Shown here: piece by piece, positions 8,341 to 17,446 of the stretch
How the letters are laid out: each line of letters begins with the position of its first letter
How positions within the stretch are numbered: the first letter of the stretch is position 1
Made by a program: the position numbers and the translations under genes
NCBI GenBank assembly: GCA_040779345.1
Contig: JBFONU010000009.1
Span: 103,404 to 167,403 of the forward strand
DNA from: Thalassotalea_H sp040779345
GTDB taxonomy: Bacteria > Pseudomonadota > Gammaproteobacteria > Enterobacterales > Alteromonadaceae
Length of the DNA: 64,000 nt
Reading direction: 5' to 3'
The notes under the pieces: generated by a model
Told to the model about the DNA's origin: nothing
Databases searched by the model: none
The model's input: the letters and a program-made list of their open reading frames with translations, nothing else

Positions 8341-9672
8341 TTAACGAACAAACAATACCATAGTCTCAATATGCTTTGTTTGAGAAAACATGTCGATCAG
8401 AGAAATTTTTTCAATTTTATAACCATGACGTAATAATAATGCACTGTCTTTAGCGAGCGTTGTAGGATCACAACTGACATACAAAAGTTGATTAATGTTA
8501 ACTTTTACTAATTGCTCAATCGCTTGATAGGCACCGGCACGAGCTGGGTCTAACAATACTTTCGTGTACGACTCAGTTGCCCATTCATGAGCGTGCCAAT
8601 CACTATTTAAATCGGCTTGATAAAAACGGCAATTATGAATGTTATTGTCGATTGCATTTGCCCTTGCTTTCACCACCATGTTATCGACACCTTCAACACC
8701 CACGACACTTTCAACTCTCGTTGCGATAGGTAAACTAAAATTGCCTAAACCACAAAATAAATCGAGCACTTTATCGTCTTCAGTCAATGCTAACCAATCG
8801 ATGGCTCGTGCAACCATTTTTGCATTTATAGCAGGGTTTACTTGAATAAAGTCATCAGCTGAAAACTGTAACTTAATTTTCTCATCGATTAGATAATAAA
8901 GCGGTTCACAAGAGGTGACGGGTGATATTGCTTTGCCGTTGTCGATCATTATTTGACAGTGCTGTTGCTGGGAAAATTCAAGCCAGAACGTTTTATCTTG
9001 TGCAGATAATGCCACTAATTGTCTGACAATTAATGTCGTGACATTCGTAACAACCACTTCAATATGGCCAATCGGATTTTTTCCCGAAAGTTTGGCTAAC
9101 AAAACATTTAGCGGTTGAAACAAATTATCCAGTGGTTTTATTAACACAGGGCATTGTTTTACTGCCACTAATTGATTACTCGAGCGTTGCCGAAAACCGA
9201 TAGTGGCTTGCCCCTTTTTGTTATATTGCACACCAATACGTGCTTTACGACGATAATGCAAAGGTTCATCAAAAATAGCGGGTTGCCAAGGTAAGTTATT
9301 CTCTTCATTATTTTCAACAATTGAATGGCGTGCAAATAACTCGGCTACTTTTTGTTGTTTAAAGGCTCGTTGTTCATGAAAATCTAAATGCTGTAAGTCG
9401 CAACCACCACAAGTTAAAAAATGCTGGCAAGGTGCAGGTACACGATTATCGCTTGCAGATTTAACCTCAATGAGTTTGCCTCGGTAATACTTACTCTTTT
9501 GTTCAGTGATTTTAACAATCACAGTTTCGTTGGGTAAGGCCCCATCAACAAATAGACTTTTTTGCTGATGCGAAGCGACCCCACTTCCATTAAAGTCTAA
9601 ACGAGTGACTTTTAAGGTACATTGCTGACCTAGTTTTTGAGTTTTAGGCGTTGCCTTATAAAAATTTACCAC
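8341..9672 (-). CDS. rlmD: 23S rRNA (uracil-1939-C5)-methyltransferase RlmD
   Basis: The 443-residue protein starts with a TRAM domain (about 10-75), then the iron-sulfur cysteines CQHFLTCGGC with a further Cys in VKQCPVL. The C-terminal SAM-dependent domain has VLDLFCGLGNFSLP, the LLDPARAG motif and the nucleophile/base segment LLYVSCDPTTLAKD. It methylates U1939 of 23S rRNA. It heads the rlmD-relA-mazG operon and is divergent from the barA-type gene, the E. coli arrangement. Confidence 0.95.
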   Translation of the reverse strand: MVNFYKATPKTQKLGQQCTLKVTRLDFNGSGVASHQQKSLFVDGALPNETVIVKITEQKSKYYRGKLIEVKSASDNRVPAPCQHFLTCGGCDLQHLDFHEQRAFKQQKVAELFARHSIVENNEENNLPWQPAIFDEPLHYRRKARIGVQYNKKGQATIGFRQRSSNQLVAVKQCPVLIKPLDNLFQPLNVLLAKLSGKNPIGHIEVVVTNVTTLIVRQLVALSAQDKTFWLEFSQQQHCQIMIDNGKAISPVTSCEPLYYLIDEKIKLQFSADDFIQVNPAINAKMVARAIDWLALTEDDKVLDLFCGLGNFSLPIATRVESVVGVEGVDNMVVKARANAIDNNIHNCRFYQADLNSDWHAHEWATESYTKVLLDPARAGAYQAIEQLVKVNINQLLYVSCDPTTLAKDSALLLRHGYKIEKISLIDMFSQTKHIETMVLFVR

Positions 9673-9785
9673 AAATATGAAGACCTAATGTTAAGCGCTA
9701 TAAATTTGCTTACTGATGTGCCATGATACCGAGTATTATACTAAAATTTTATCGCTAAATCTTGGCCTATAGAGCTCAATAATAA

Positions 9786-12647
9786 ATGTATAAATTAAGT
9801 CTTAAAGATTGGGTTATTTTATTAACAATTATTCCAACTACTATTATTGGTCTTTCAATTGCCAGTTATTTTTCTTATAACCGCTATATAGAACTTAATG
9901 ACTATCTCTCTGATAGATCGAGAAGTATTATTGAACCGTTAGCAATAACACTCACTGAAGCCGTTAAAAGCAAAGACAGAGAAAAATTAAGGCATTTAAC
10001 GGGCTTTGCTCATCGAAGCCAATCTTCAATTATCAAAAGTATCACCGTTTTTTCTAAAGATAATCAGCTATTAGTGGCGAGTGCTTACCATGGCGACACC
10101 GAGTTAATGCGCATTAATGCCGGCGAACAAATTCCTCTGTCAACATCGGCAGACTTTACTGATGACTATATTATATTTCGCACGCCAATTATCGATGAAG
10201 TCAGTGATGATGAAGTGATAACCAATGCCACATCATCACAAGTCATTATTGGTTATATCGCGATGCAGATAAATAAAAACAAGATCAAATATGACCAACA
10301 GCACGAAATGATCATCGCTTTTTCCATTGCGCTTTTGGGAGCCATTATTAGTGCTTTTTTTTCCACAAGGCTAATTAAAAATGTAACTCGTCCTGTTACA
10401 TCTATGGTGCAAGCTGTTGATCGTATTCGTGAAGGTAAATTAGAAAGTCGAGTAACAGGGCAACTTATTGGCGAACTCAATTTCCTAAAAAATGGTGTCA
10501 ATGCCATGGCTGAATCATTAGGAGATTATCATGATGAAATGCAAAAGAGTATCGACCAAGCGACCATTGATCTACGTGAAAGTTTAGAGCAATTTGAAAT
10601 TCAAAACGTCCAGCTAAATATCGCTAAACGCAAAGCTCAAGACGCTAATAAGGTAAAGTCTGAATTTTTAGCTAATATGAGTCATGAATTGAGAACGCCA
10701 TTGAATGGGGTTATTGGATTTACACGACAAGTGTTAAAAACTCCGCTTTCTGACATTCAACGAGATTACTTGCAAACGATTGAAAGATCAGCGGCCAACC
10801 TTTTAGCCATCATAAACGATATTCTTGACTTCTCTAAACTCGATGCCGGTAAAATGACCATCGAAAAAATTCCCTTTTCTATGCGTGAAACAGTCGAAGA
10901 AACCATTAATTTACTAGCACCGAGTGCGCACAAAAAGAATATAGAATTATCTTTACGGTTTGCGCCTGATCTCCCAGACTCACTCATCGGTGATGCAATG
11001 CGAGTCAAACAAGTCATCATCAATTTAGTGAGTAATGCCATTAAGTTCACCAACAAAGGCTCTGTCGATATCGATATTGAACAAGAACTTGCGGCTGATA
11101 ATACCTGTGTAATTAAAGTAAGCGTTATTGATACGGGTATTGGTATGAGTGACGAGCAACAGGCAACTATATTTGAAGCTTTTGGGCAAGCCGACAGAAG
11201 TGTTACTCGTTTATACGGAGGCACAGGGCTTGGTTTGGTCATTTCACAACGTATTGTGCAGGAAATGAAAGGGAACATTGCCTTTATTAGTGATGAAAAA
11301 AGTGGTTCAACATTTTGGTTCACTTTTACCTGTGAAGTTAACCCGATCCCCGATGAATCATTACTCTACCCTCCTTCATTATCACACAAGCGAATTTTAT
11401 ATTTTGAACCTCATACTCACAGCAGAATTGCCACCAGTGAGATATTAGAAAGTTGGAATATGGAGGTTGTTCCAGCAAAAAACCTTGAAGATATTAGCAG
11501 TGCATTATCACAAGAAAAAACTTTCGATTATGCATTAATTGCCCATGATGTTACCCCTATGGCATTAAATGATGTAAAACAATTGATCATTTCATTAAAA
11601 ATGCAGATCCCCGCTATTCATTTAGCGATTAATAGTAACTCGCCAAACTTACATGAAGCATTAATTGCGGTAGGTGCTAAGAGTTGCTTAAGTAAACCTT
11701 TAACCCCGGAAAGAATATGTAAAGCATTAATCCCTGAACACTTTAGTTTTGCTAACTCTTTAACCGACGTACTTGACAGTAAAATTGCCATTAAGGTACT
11801 CGCTGTTGATGATAATGAAGCAAATCTAAAGTTAATCAATGCGCTTTTACTTGAGCAAGTCACTGAAGTGGTAATCGCAGAAAATGGTCAAATAGCTGTA
11901 GATTTATGCAAAAATGAGAAGTTTGCGCTCATCTTTATGGATATACAAATGCCTGTAATGGACGGTATTTCGGCATTAAAACACATCAAAGCTCAAACAT
12001 TTAATGATCAAACGCCAATCATCGCTGTCACGGCGCACGCGTTAAGCGGAGAAAAAGATAAACTATTAAAAGCAGGCTTTAACTCCTACATGACAAAACC
12101 CATAGATGAAAGTATGTTGCGTCATATTATCTATGAATATTGTGATCTTGATTTATTAGGTAGTCAAACCTCCAGAGCAAAATTGATTAATGCTGATTTA
12201 ACTCAGTTAAATAACATTGATGCAAACTTAAAAAATGAAACTCAAGCAGTCGAAAATAATCCCACCCTCGAGATACTCGAACATTCAACAGTTATTAACT
12301 GGCCAGATGCAATTAAAAAAGCAGGGCGAAAACCGCGTTTAGCAAGAGACATGTTGGAAGGATTAATAGAAACCTTACCTAAGACAAAAAGCAATATTTC
12401 AGAAGCGCTCACTTCTCAAAATATAGAAGGTTTAAAAGAGATTATTCATAAACTCAATGGCGCGTGTTGTTATACCGGGGTACCTGATTTAGGAAAAATA
12501 GTGCATCAATTAGAAACTGAATTAAAAAAAGGCGTGGGTATTGACGATTTAGAGCCAGAGTTTTTTGAACTGTTTGAACACATTGATCATGTACTGAGTT
12601 TTGCTGAACAAGCGTTTAATGAAATTGACAAACTGCAAGTTAACTAA
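9786..12647 (+). CDS. barA: BarA-type hybrid sensor histidine kinase
   Basis: A 953-residue tripartite kinase. Two membrane segments (about 10-30 and 172-195) bracket a periplasmic sensor region; a HAMP domain and coiled coil follow. The dimerisation domain has phospho-acceptor His300 in MSHELRTPLNGVIGF, the ATPase has N, G1 and G2 boxes (NLVSNAIKF, DTGIGM, GGTGLGL), a pseudo-receiver precedes a true receiver with Asp719 in FMDIQMPVMDG, and a C-terminal HPt domain has His888 in IIHKLNGACCYTGVP. The order and the position opposite rlmD-relA match BarA, which signals to UvrY/GacA and the Csr system. The response regulator is not in this window. Confidence 0.92.
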   Translation: MYKLSLKDWVILLTIIPTTIIGLSIASYFSYNRYIELNDYLSDRSRSIIEPLAITLTEAVKSKDREKLRHLTGFAHRSQSSIIKSITVFSKDNQLLVASAYHGDTELMRINAGEQIPLSTSADFTDDYIIFRTPIIDEVSDDEVITNATSSQVIIGYIAMQINKNKIKYDQQHEMIIAFSIALLGAIISAFFSTRLIKNVTRPVTSMVQAVDRIREGKLESRVTGQLIGELNFLKNGVNAMAESLGDYHDEMQKSIDQATIDLRESLEQFEIQNVQLNIAKRKAQDANKVKSEFLANMSHELRTPLNGVIGFTRQVLKTPLSDIQRDYLQTIERSAANLLAIINDILDFSKLDAGKMTIEKIPFSMRETVEETINLLAPSAHKKNIELSLRFAPDLPDSLIGDAMRVKQVIINLVSNAIKFTNKGSVDIDIEQELAADNTCVIKVSVIDTGIGMSDEQQATIFEAFGQADRSVTRLYGGTGLGLVISQRIVQEMKGNIAFISDEKSGSTFWFTFTCEVNPIPDESLLYPPSLSHKRILYFEPHTHSRIATSEILESWNMEVVPAKNLEDISSALSQEKTFDYALIAHDVTPMALNDVKQLIISLKMQIPAIHLAINSNSPNLHEALIAVGAKSCLSKPLTPERICKALIPEHFSFANSLTDVLDSKIAIKVLAVDDNEANLKLINALLLEQVTEVVIAENGQIAVDLCKNEKFALIFMDIQMPVMDGISALKHIKAQTFNDQTPIIAVTAHALSGEKDKLLKAGFNSYMTKPIDESMLRHIIYEYCDLDLLGSQTSRAKLINADLTQLNNIDANLKNETQAVENNPTLEILEHSTVINWPDAIKKAGRKPRLARDMLEGLIETLPKTKSNISEALTSQNIEGLKEIIHKLNGACCYTGVPDLGKIVHQLETELKKGVGIDDLEPEFFELFEHIDHVLSFAEQAFNEIDKLQVN

Positions 12648-12708
12648 AATGTTTGTCAACTAAACGCTTTGCTAACTTAGTTGAAAGAAGATGTATTATC
12701 TGAAGTAA

Positions 12709-12954
12709 TTATCGAATCGTAATATCTGGAGAGGTATTGATATCACCCTCTTCATTAATAACTGCAACGCCCCCATTACAAACAAGAATAGCGAGGCTTT
12801 TGCCATTATCATTTCTAACAAAAGCTAACTCATAACCAAACTTCCCCAAGCTACTGGCAGAGAATTTTTGAGCTAAAGAAAGTTTTGACCACCAAACAGA
12901 TTGTTCAGGAGATTCACGTCTTCTATCTATAGTAGGAAGTTTTTGTGACTGCAT
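12709..12954 (-). CDS. Conserved-looking small protein, unknown function
   Basis: An 81-residue, non-secreted protein with a two-part look: a polar head rich in Arg/Glu/Trp (RRRESPEQSVWWSKL) and a beta-like tail (GYELAFVRNDNGKSLAILVC, then GGVAVINEEGDI). No family is recognised. It lies alone between barA and acpS on the strand of the latter, with about 100 bases to each. The alternation of hydrophobic strands and the coding-like composition suggest a real gene, but the call rests on the reading frame alone. Confidence 0.5.
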   Translation of the reverse strand: MQSQKLPTIDRRRESPEQSVWWSKLSLAQKFSASSLGKFGYELAFVRNDNGKSLAILVCNGGVAVINEEGDINTSPDITIR

Positions 12955-13056
12955 AACACTTTACCGTATAAATTTTAAGCACAATTTATTCTAGTATAGT
13001 TGACTATTTAACTTTTAACAGCGTAAAAAAGTAAATGATATAGGCGTAATACGCTA

Positions 13057-13437
13057 TCAATTTGATAACACAACAAAAGCTGTCGCATATTCTTTTTCAT
13101 CCGATAAAGAAATATGCCACGTTTTAGCCATTAATTGCATAGCGATATTTAATGCACTATCAGTAAAAACTAATATGGGCTGACCACTCTCTAAAGATTG
13201 TATTTCGATATGTTGAAATGAAACACCATTAGCAATGCCGGTTCCTAAAGCTTTAGCAGCAGCCTCTTTTCCAGCCCAACGCTTCGCTAAATAAGGGATA
13301 TTAAACTTAAGTTGGTGGTAGTTGACTAACTCTGTAGGAGTTAATACCCTAATCGCTAATCGCTCTAAAGCAGGTGCATCCATTTGCGCTAAACGATTAA
13401 TCTGTACAATATCAGTTCCTATGCCAACAACAGACAT
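13057..13437 (-). CDS. acpS: Holo-[acyl-carrier-protein] synthase AcpS
   Basis: The 126 residues carry the AcpS signature: GIGTDIVQINRL at the N-terminus with the magnesium-binding Asp, and the RWAGKEAAAKALGTG helix with the second acidic metal ligand. The enzyme transfers 4'-phosphopantetheine from CoA to apo-ACP. It is the last gene of the lepA-lepB-rnc-era-recO-pdxJ-acpS block and follows pdxJ by one base, implying translational coupling. Confidence 0.95.
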   Translation of the reverse strand: MSVVGIGTDIVQINRLAQMDAPALERLAIRVLTPTELVNYHQLKFNIPYLAKRWAGKEAAAKALGTGIANGVSFQHIEIQSLESGQPILVFTDSALNIAMQLMAKTWHISLSDEKEYATAFVVLSN

Positions 13438-13438
13438 A

Positions 13439-14176
13439 TCAACAACCGTTTCTTGCTGCTAACATTAATTGCTTCATATCCCGTACGGCTTTTTCTAAAC
13501 CGTCAATAGCCGCACGAGCAATAATTGCGTGGCCAATGTTAAGTTCAATGACTTCAGGAATAGCGGCGATCGCTTTAACATTAAAATAAGTTAAACCATG
13601 ACCAGCATTAACTTTTAAACCTTGTTGATGCGCGTATTGTATACCTTCAATTAATCGCAATAATTCTTTTTGTTGCTCAGCTTCGTTTTTAGCATCGGCA
13701 TAATGGCCCGTGTGAATTTCAATATAAGGCGCTTTACTAGCTACTGCTGCATCAATTTGCGTTTTATCCGCGTCAATAAATAAACTGGTTTGAATACCAG
13801 CGTCAGTTAAGCGCTTTACCGCTTGGTTAATTTTCTCTTGCTGACCCGCAACATCTAACCCACCTTCTGTGGTTAATTCTTCACGCTTTTCTGGAACTAA
13901 ACAGCAAAAAACGGGCTTTACATCACAAGCAATCGTGAGCATTTCATCAGTTACAGCCATTTCTAAATTCATTCGAGTTTGCAAGGTTTCTTTCATCACA
14001 TAGACGTCTCTGTCTTGTATATGGCGACGATCTTCTCGTAAATGAATGGTGATGCCGTCAGCGCCAGCATGCTCGGCAACAGAAGCTGCATGAACAGGAT
14101 CGGGGTAAGTTGTACCTCGTGCTTCGCGTAATGTGGCAATATGGTCAACATTTATGCCTAATAAAATATCATTCAT
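13439..14176 (-). CDS. pdxJ: Pyridoxine 5'-phosphate synthase PdxJ
   Basis: A 245-residue TIM-barrel enzyme. Diagnostic segments are GINVDHIATLREARGT at the N-terminus, GADGITIHLREDRRHI, CLVPEKREELTTEGGLDV, a Glu in IEIHTGHYA, and GHGLTYFNV. It condenses 1-deoxyxylulose 5-phosphate with aminoacetone 3-phosphate to form pyridoxine 5'-phosphate. Its start overlaps the recO stop by four bases, and acpS follows immediately, as in many enterics and marine relatives. Confidence 0.96.
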   Translation of the reverse strand: MNDILLGINVDHIATLREARGTTYPDPVHAASVAEHAGADGITIHLREDRRHIQDRDVYVMKETLQTRMNLEMAVTDEMLTIACDVKPVFCCLVPEKREELTTEGGLDVAGQQEKINQAVKRLTDAGIQTSLFIDADKTQIDAAVASKAPYIEIHTGHYADAKNEAEQQKELLRLIEGIQYAHQQGLKVNAGHGLTYFNVKAIAAIPEVIELNIGHAIIARAAIDGLEKAVRDMKQLMLAARNGC

Positions 14177-14874
14177 GAGATTGTTCTCTTTCTTTTCTTA
14201 AATAATTGACGACTATTCAGTGGTTTTCCACCGAGTAAATGATTAATAATTTGTCGCATTAATCGTTTATACGTAAGAGCAACTTCAGCTTGGCAAAAAT
14301 TTTCATCATTGATAGCTAATAAATGCTCTTTTGGGTAAAGAGGCTGCGATATGTCACTCGTTGCCGCAATAAAACCTTGTTCAGGGATATAATAAAACTG
14401 CGGCTCATTTTGTTCGTAAACAATCGAATAATCAATAGTGAGACCCAGCTCTTCTAATAACGTATTTTCAAATTGTCTTAAAATTGGTTCTATAGGGCGT
14501 TGTTGAGATAATTCAATTAGTGACTGTTGGTATAATATATATAAACGCTCATAGGGTATATGCTCTGCGAGCAGTCTATTTTGTAGCTCATTTAAATAAA
14601 AGCCACTATATAAATGCTCACTCATCAATAGAAAAGATTTGCCGTTCACTTCAATTCTGTTGAGTATTTTTAAATTATTTTGCCCCTTTAATACAATGGT
14701 TAACGGGGTGAATGGTTGTAATAAAGCTTTTTTTTTCGACTTTAGAGCGGAAGAACTGACGTAAACAAGGGCTGAAATTTTACCGTTAAATTCGGTAATA
14801 AATTCAGCAATTATTTGATTATCACGAAATGGACGAGAGTGTAATAAGTAAGCATTCTGTTCTTGTTCTATCAT
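14173..14874 (-). CDS. recO: DNA repair protein RecO
   Basis: A 233-residue RecO. It has the N-terminal OB-fold (QNAYLLHSRPFRDNQIIAEFIT) and a helical C-terminal half including FENTLLEELGL and the basic end LFKKRKRTIS. It helps RecR load RecA on SSB-coated gaps. No zinc-finger cysteine cluster is visible, as in the E. coli branch. It sits between era and pdxJ, overlapping pdxJ by four bases. Confidence 0.92.
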   Translation of the reverse strand: MIEQEQNAYLLHSRPFRDNQIIAEFITEFNGKISALVYVSSSALKSKKKALLQPFTPLTIVLKGQNNLKILNRIEVNGKSFLLMSEHLYSGFYLNELQNRLLAEHIPYERLYILYQQSLIELSQQRPIEPILRQFENTLLEELGLTIDYSIVYEQNEPQFYYIPEQGFIAATSDISQPLYPKEHLLAINDENFCQAEVALTYKRLMRQIINHLLGGKPLNSRQLFKKRKRTIS

Positions 14875-14888
14875 ACCGACATTAATAA

Positions 14889-15797
14889 CTAACCTGAATA
14901 GTCGTCACCATAACCTAAGCTACGTAACGCTCGTTCATCATCTGCCCAGCCAGATTTAACTTTCACCCAAGACTCAAGGAAAACCTTTTGCTCAAACATC
15001 TCTTCCATATCTCGACGAGCTTCTTGGCCGATGGTTTTAAGGCGTTCGCCTTTATTACCGATCACCATACGTTTTTGGCTATTTCTCTCAACTAAAATCA
15101 ACGCGTTGATATGTAAAATACCTTTTTGATCCACTTTAAATTGCTCTATTTCAACTGTCGTTGAATAAGGTAATTCGTCACCCGTGAAACGCATAAGTTT
15201 TTCACGAATAATTTCTGATGCCATAAAGCGGCTCGAACGATCTGTGATATGATCTTCAGGGAACCAAAACTCGCCTTCTGGTAATGCGTTAAAACAAATA
15301 TCACGAATTTTATCAACATTATCGCCTTTACTTGCCGAAATAGGCACAATTTCAAGAAAATCGTGTTTTTCGCCTAAGATTTGTAAATGAGGTAACAGTG
15401 CTTCTTTATCTTGGACATTATCAATTTTATTGATAATCAATACACAAGGTGAACCACTCTTTTTCACTTTACTCAGCACGAGTTCATCGTCGGCAGTCCA
15501 ATGTGTCCCTTCAACTAAAAAAAGCACTTGCTCAACTTCAGCTATTGAACTGCTTGCCGCTCGATTCATTAATCGGTTTATCGCTTTTTTTTCATCAATA
15601 TGTAAACCCGGAGTATCCACTAATACCGCTTGATGATCATCTTCGGTTAATATGCCAAGAATACGATGTCTTGTTGTTTGTGGTTTACGTGACGTAATAC
15701 TAATTTTTTGACCTAATAAGCTATTGAGTAATGTTGATTTCCCAACGTTAGGGCGACCAACAATCGCGATAAGTCCACAATGGGTACTTTGTGTCAT
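14889..15797 (-). CDS. era: GTPase Era
   Basis: A 302-residue Era protein. The GTPase domain has the P-loop GRPNVGKST, the DTPG switch (VDTPGLH) and NKID; the C-terminal KH domain carries VIGNKGERLKTIGQEARRDME. Era binds the 3' end of 16S rRNA and supports 30S maturation. The start overlaps the end of rnc by four bases, the usual rnc-era coupling, and recO follows 14 bases later. Confidence 0.96.
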   Translation of the reverse strand: MTQSTHCGLIAIVGRPNVGKSTLLNSLLGQKISITSRKPQTTRHRILGILTEDDHQAVLVDTPGLHIDEKKAINRLMNRAASSSIAEVEQVLFLVEGTHWTADDELVLSKVKKSGSPCVLIINKIDNVQDKEALLPHLQILGEKHDFLEIVPISASKGDNVDKIRDICFNALPEGEFWFPEDHITDRSSRFMASEIIREKLMRFTGDELPYSTTVEIEQFKVDQKGILHINALILVERNSQKRMVIGNKGERLKTIGQEARRDMEEMFEQKVFLESWVKVKSGWADDERALRSLGYGDDYSG

Positions 15798-16516
15798 GAT
15801 TTTTTACTCGCTTTATTTTTAGCTGCATTTTTGTTCAAAATAATCTCTAGCACTTGCTCGGCTGCCGATTGCTCAGCTTTTCTTCTGCTAGTACCTGTAC
15901 TGATCACTGGCTTACTAATTTCAGAGGTTGTACAGCGTACAGTAAACTCTTGATTGTGAGATTGACCTGTTGTTTCGATAACTTCATATAGCGGAATAGA
16001 AATCCGCCGACCTTGCAAGTATTCTTGTAAACGGGTTTTGGGATCTTTTTGTGCTTGTCCTGGCTTTATTTCATTGAGTCGTTTACTAAACCAACTTAAA
16101 ATTAATGCTTTACAGGTTGCCATATCTGAATCGATATATATGGCACCAATAATCGCCTCAACGGCATCTTCTAAAATAGAGTCTCGACGATGTCCACCGC
16201 TTTTTAACTCCCCTGGCCCCAGAATTAAATATTCGCCTAAGTTAAAGCCTCTAGCGACTTGTGCTAAAGTCACACCTTTAACAAGACTAGAGCGCATACG
16301 CGTTAAATCACCTTCATTTTCTTTAGGAAACTTATCATAAAGTGTTTCAGCGATAACAAAGCCCAGTATTGAGTCACCTAGAAACTCTAATCTTTCGTTA
16401 TGAGCACCTTTGGCACTACGATGGGTTAGCGCTTGTATCAATAATGAGGGGTCCTGAAAATGATACCCCAGCTTTTTAGCGAGTTGTTTCATTGACAGTG
16501 CATTATTCTTGATCAT
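15794..16516 (-). CDS. rnc: Ribonuclease III
   Basis: The 240-residue protein has the RNase III signature RLEFLGDSILGFVIAE in its catalytic domain, the second acidic cluster SILEDAVEAIIGAIYID, and a C-terminal double-stranded-RNA-binding domain (DPKTRLQEYLQG ... GTSRRKAEQSAAEQVL). The ATG at 16516 overlaps the lepB stop as TAATG and has AGGTAAG upstream; an in-frame ATG at 16492 lacks a ribosome site. It cleaves rRNA precursors and structured mRNAs. Confidence 0.96.
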   Translation of the reverse strand: MIKNNALSMKQLAKKLGYHFQDPSLLIQALTHRSAKGAHNERLEFLGDSILGFVIAETLYDKFPKENEGDLTRMRSSLVKGVTLAQVARGFNLGEYLILGPGELKSGGHRRDSILEDAVEAIIGAIYIDSDMATCKALILSWFSKRLNEIKPGQAQKDPKTRLQEYLQGRRISIPLYEVIETTGQSHNQEFTVRCTTSEISKPVISTGTSRRKAEQSAAEQVLEIILNKNAAKNKASKKS

Positions 16517-17436
16517 TAATGAATCTTACCTAAACGTTCAAAACGAACACCTGTAGGAATCCAGTGTGGTAAGAAACTTGACGCTTCACGATCAAAGTCA
16601 AAGCTCATCCAAATAAATACCGCTTCACCAACTAAATTTTCTTCGGGCACAAATCCCCAAAAACGCCCATCTAAACTATTATCACGATTATCACCCATCA
16701 CAAAGTAATGTCCCTCAGGAACAGAGAATTCATCACGTTGAGTGCCTGCCTGTTTATGATAATGAGGAGTACGAGGTAAAATTTGATTGTTGACTAAAAT
16801 ATCATGAGTTTTCTCAGGCATAATAGAGTTATAACGCGTTAGTTCTACATTGCCATCACTGTAATCACCATTACTGACAAAATTCATTTCGACTTGTTTA
16901 AATTCACTGCACTCTGTATTGGTATCGCTGCAAGCTGATTTAATATAAAGAGATTTATTACGGTAAATAATTCTGTCACCAGGCAAACCAATAACGCGTT
17001 TTATATAATCAATTTTAGTATCTAGCGGGTACTTAAACACAACAACGTCACCACGCTCAGGAAGGCCAACTTCAATAAATTTGTTACGTACAACAGGATC
17101 ACGTAAACCGTAATTATATTTATTAACCAAAATAAAATCGCCATCAAGTAAGGTTGGCATCATAGAGCCTGAGGGGATTTGAAACGGTTCGTATAAAAAT
17201 GAGCGCAATATTAAAACAAAAGCAATCACCGGAAATATTTGCACCGAAGTATCAACAATTGCGGAAGGTTCAACTAACTTAGCTTTTGCCTCTTCACTTA
17301 AAGATTCAGAACATTGCGCTTGTGCATTTGCCAATTTAAGTTGACGTTGACCTGCTAAATAAAACTTATCAGCTAACCATACTAAGCCAGTAATAAATGT
17401 AATAATTACTAAAAATATTGAAAAATAAACAGCCAT
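16516..17436 (-). CDS. lepB: Signal peptidase I
   Basis: A 306-residue signal peptidase I with an N-terminal membrane helix (1-20), a second near 65-83, and a periplasmic catalytic domain. The nucleophile Ser is in IPSGSMMPTL (about 90) and the general-base Lys in YIKRVIGLPGD (about 145). The MGDNRDNSLDGRFWGFV box and a late VGEAVFIW segment complete the fold. It cleaves Sec and Tat leader peptides. It lies ten bases after lepA and overlaps rnc by one base. Confidence 0.95.
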   Translation of the reverse strand: MAVYFSIFLVIITFITGLVWLADKFYLAGQRQLKLANAQAQCSESLSEEAKAKLVEPSAIVDTSVQIFPVIAFVLILRSFLYEPFQIPSGSMMPTLLDGDFILVNKYNYGLRDPVVRNKFIEVGLPERGDVVVFKYPLDTKIDYIKRVIGLPGDRIIYRNKSLYIKSACSDTNTECSEFKQVEMNFVSNGDYSDGNVELTRYNSIMPEKTHDILVNNQILPRTPHYHKQAGTQRDEFSVPEGHYFVMGDNRDNSLDGRFWGFVPEENLVGEAVFIWMSFDFDREASSFLPHWIPTGVRFERLGKIH

Positions 17437-17446
17437 AATTTCCCTA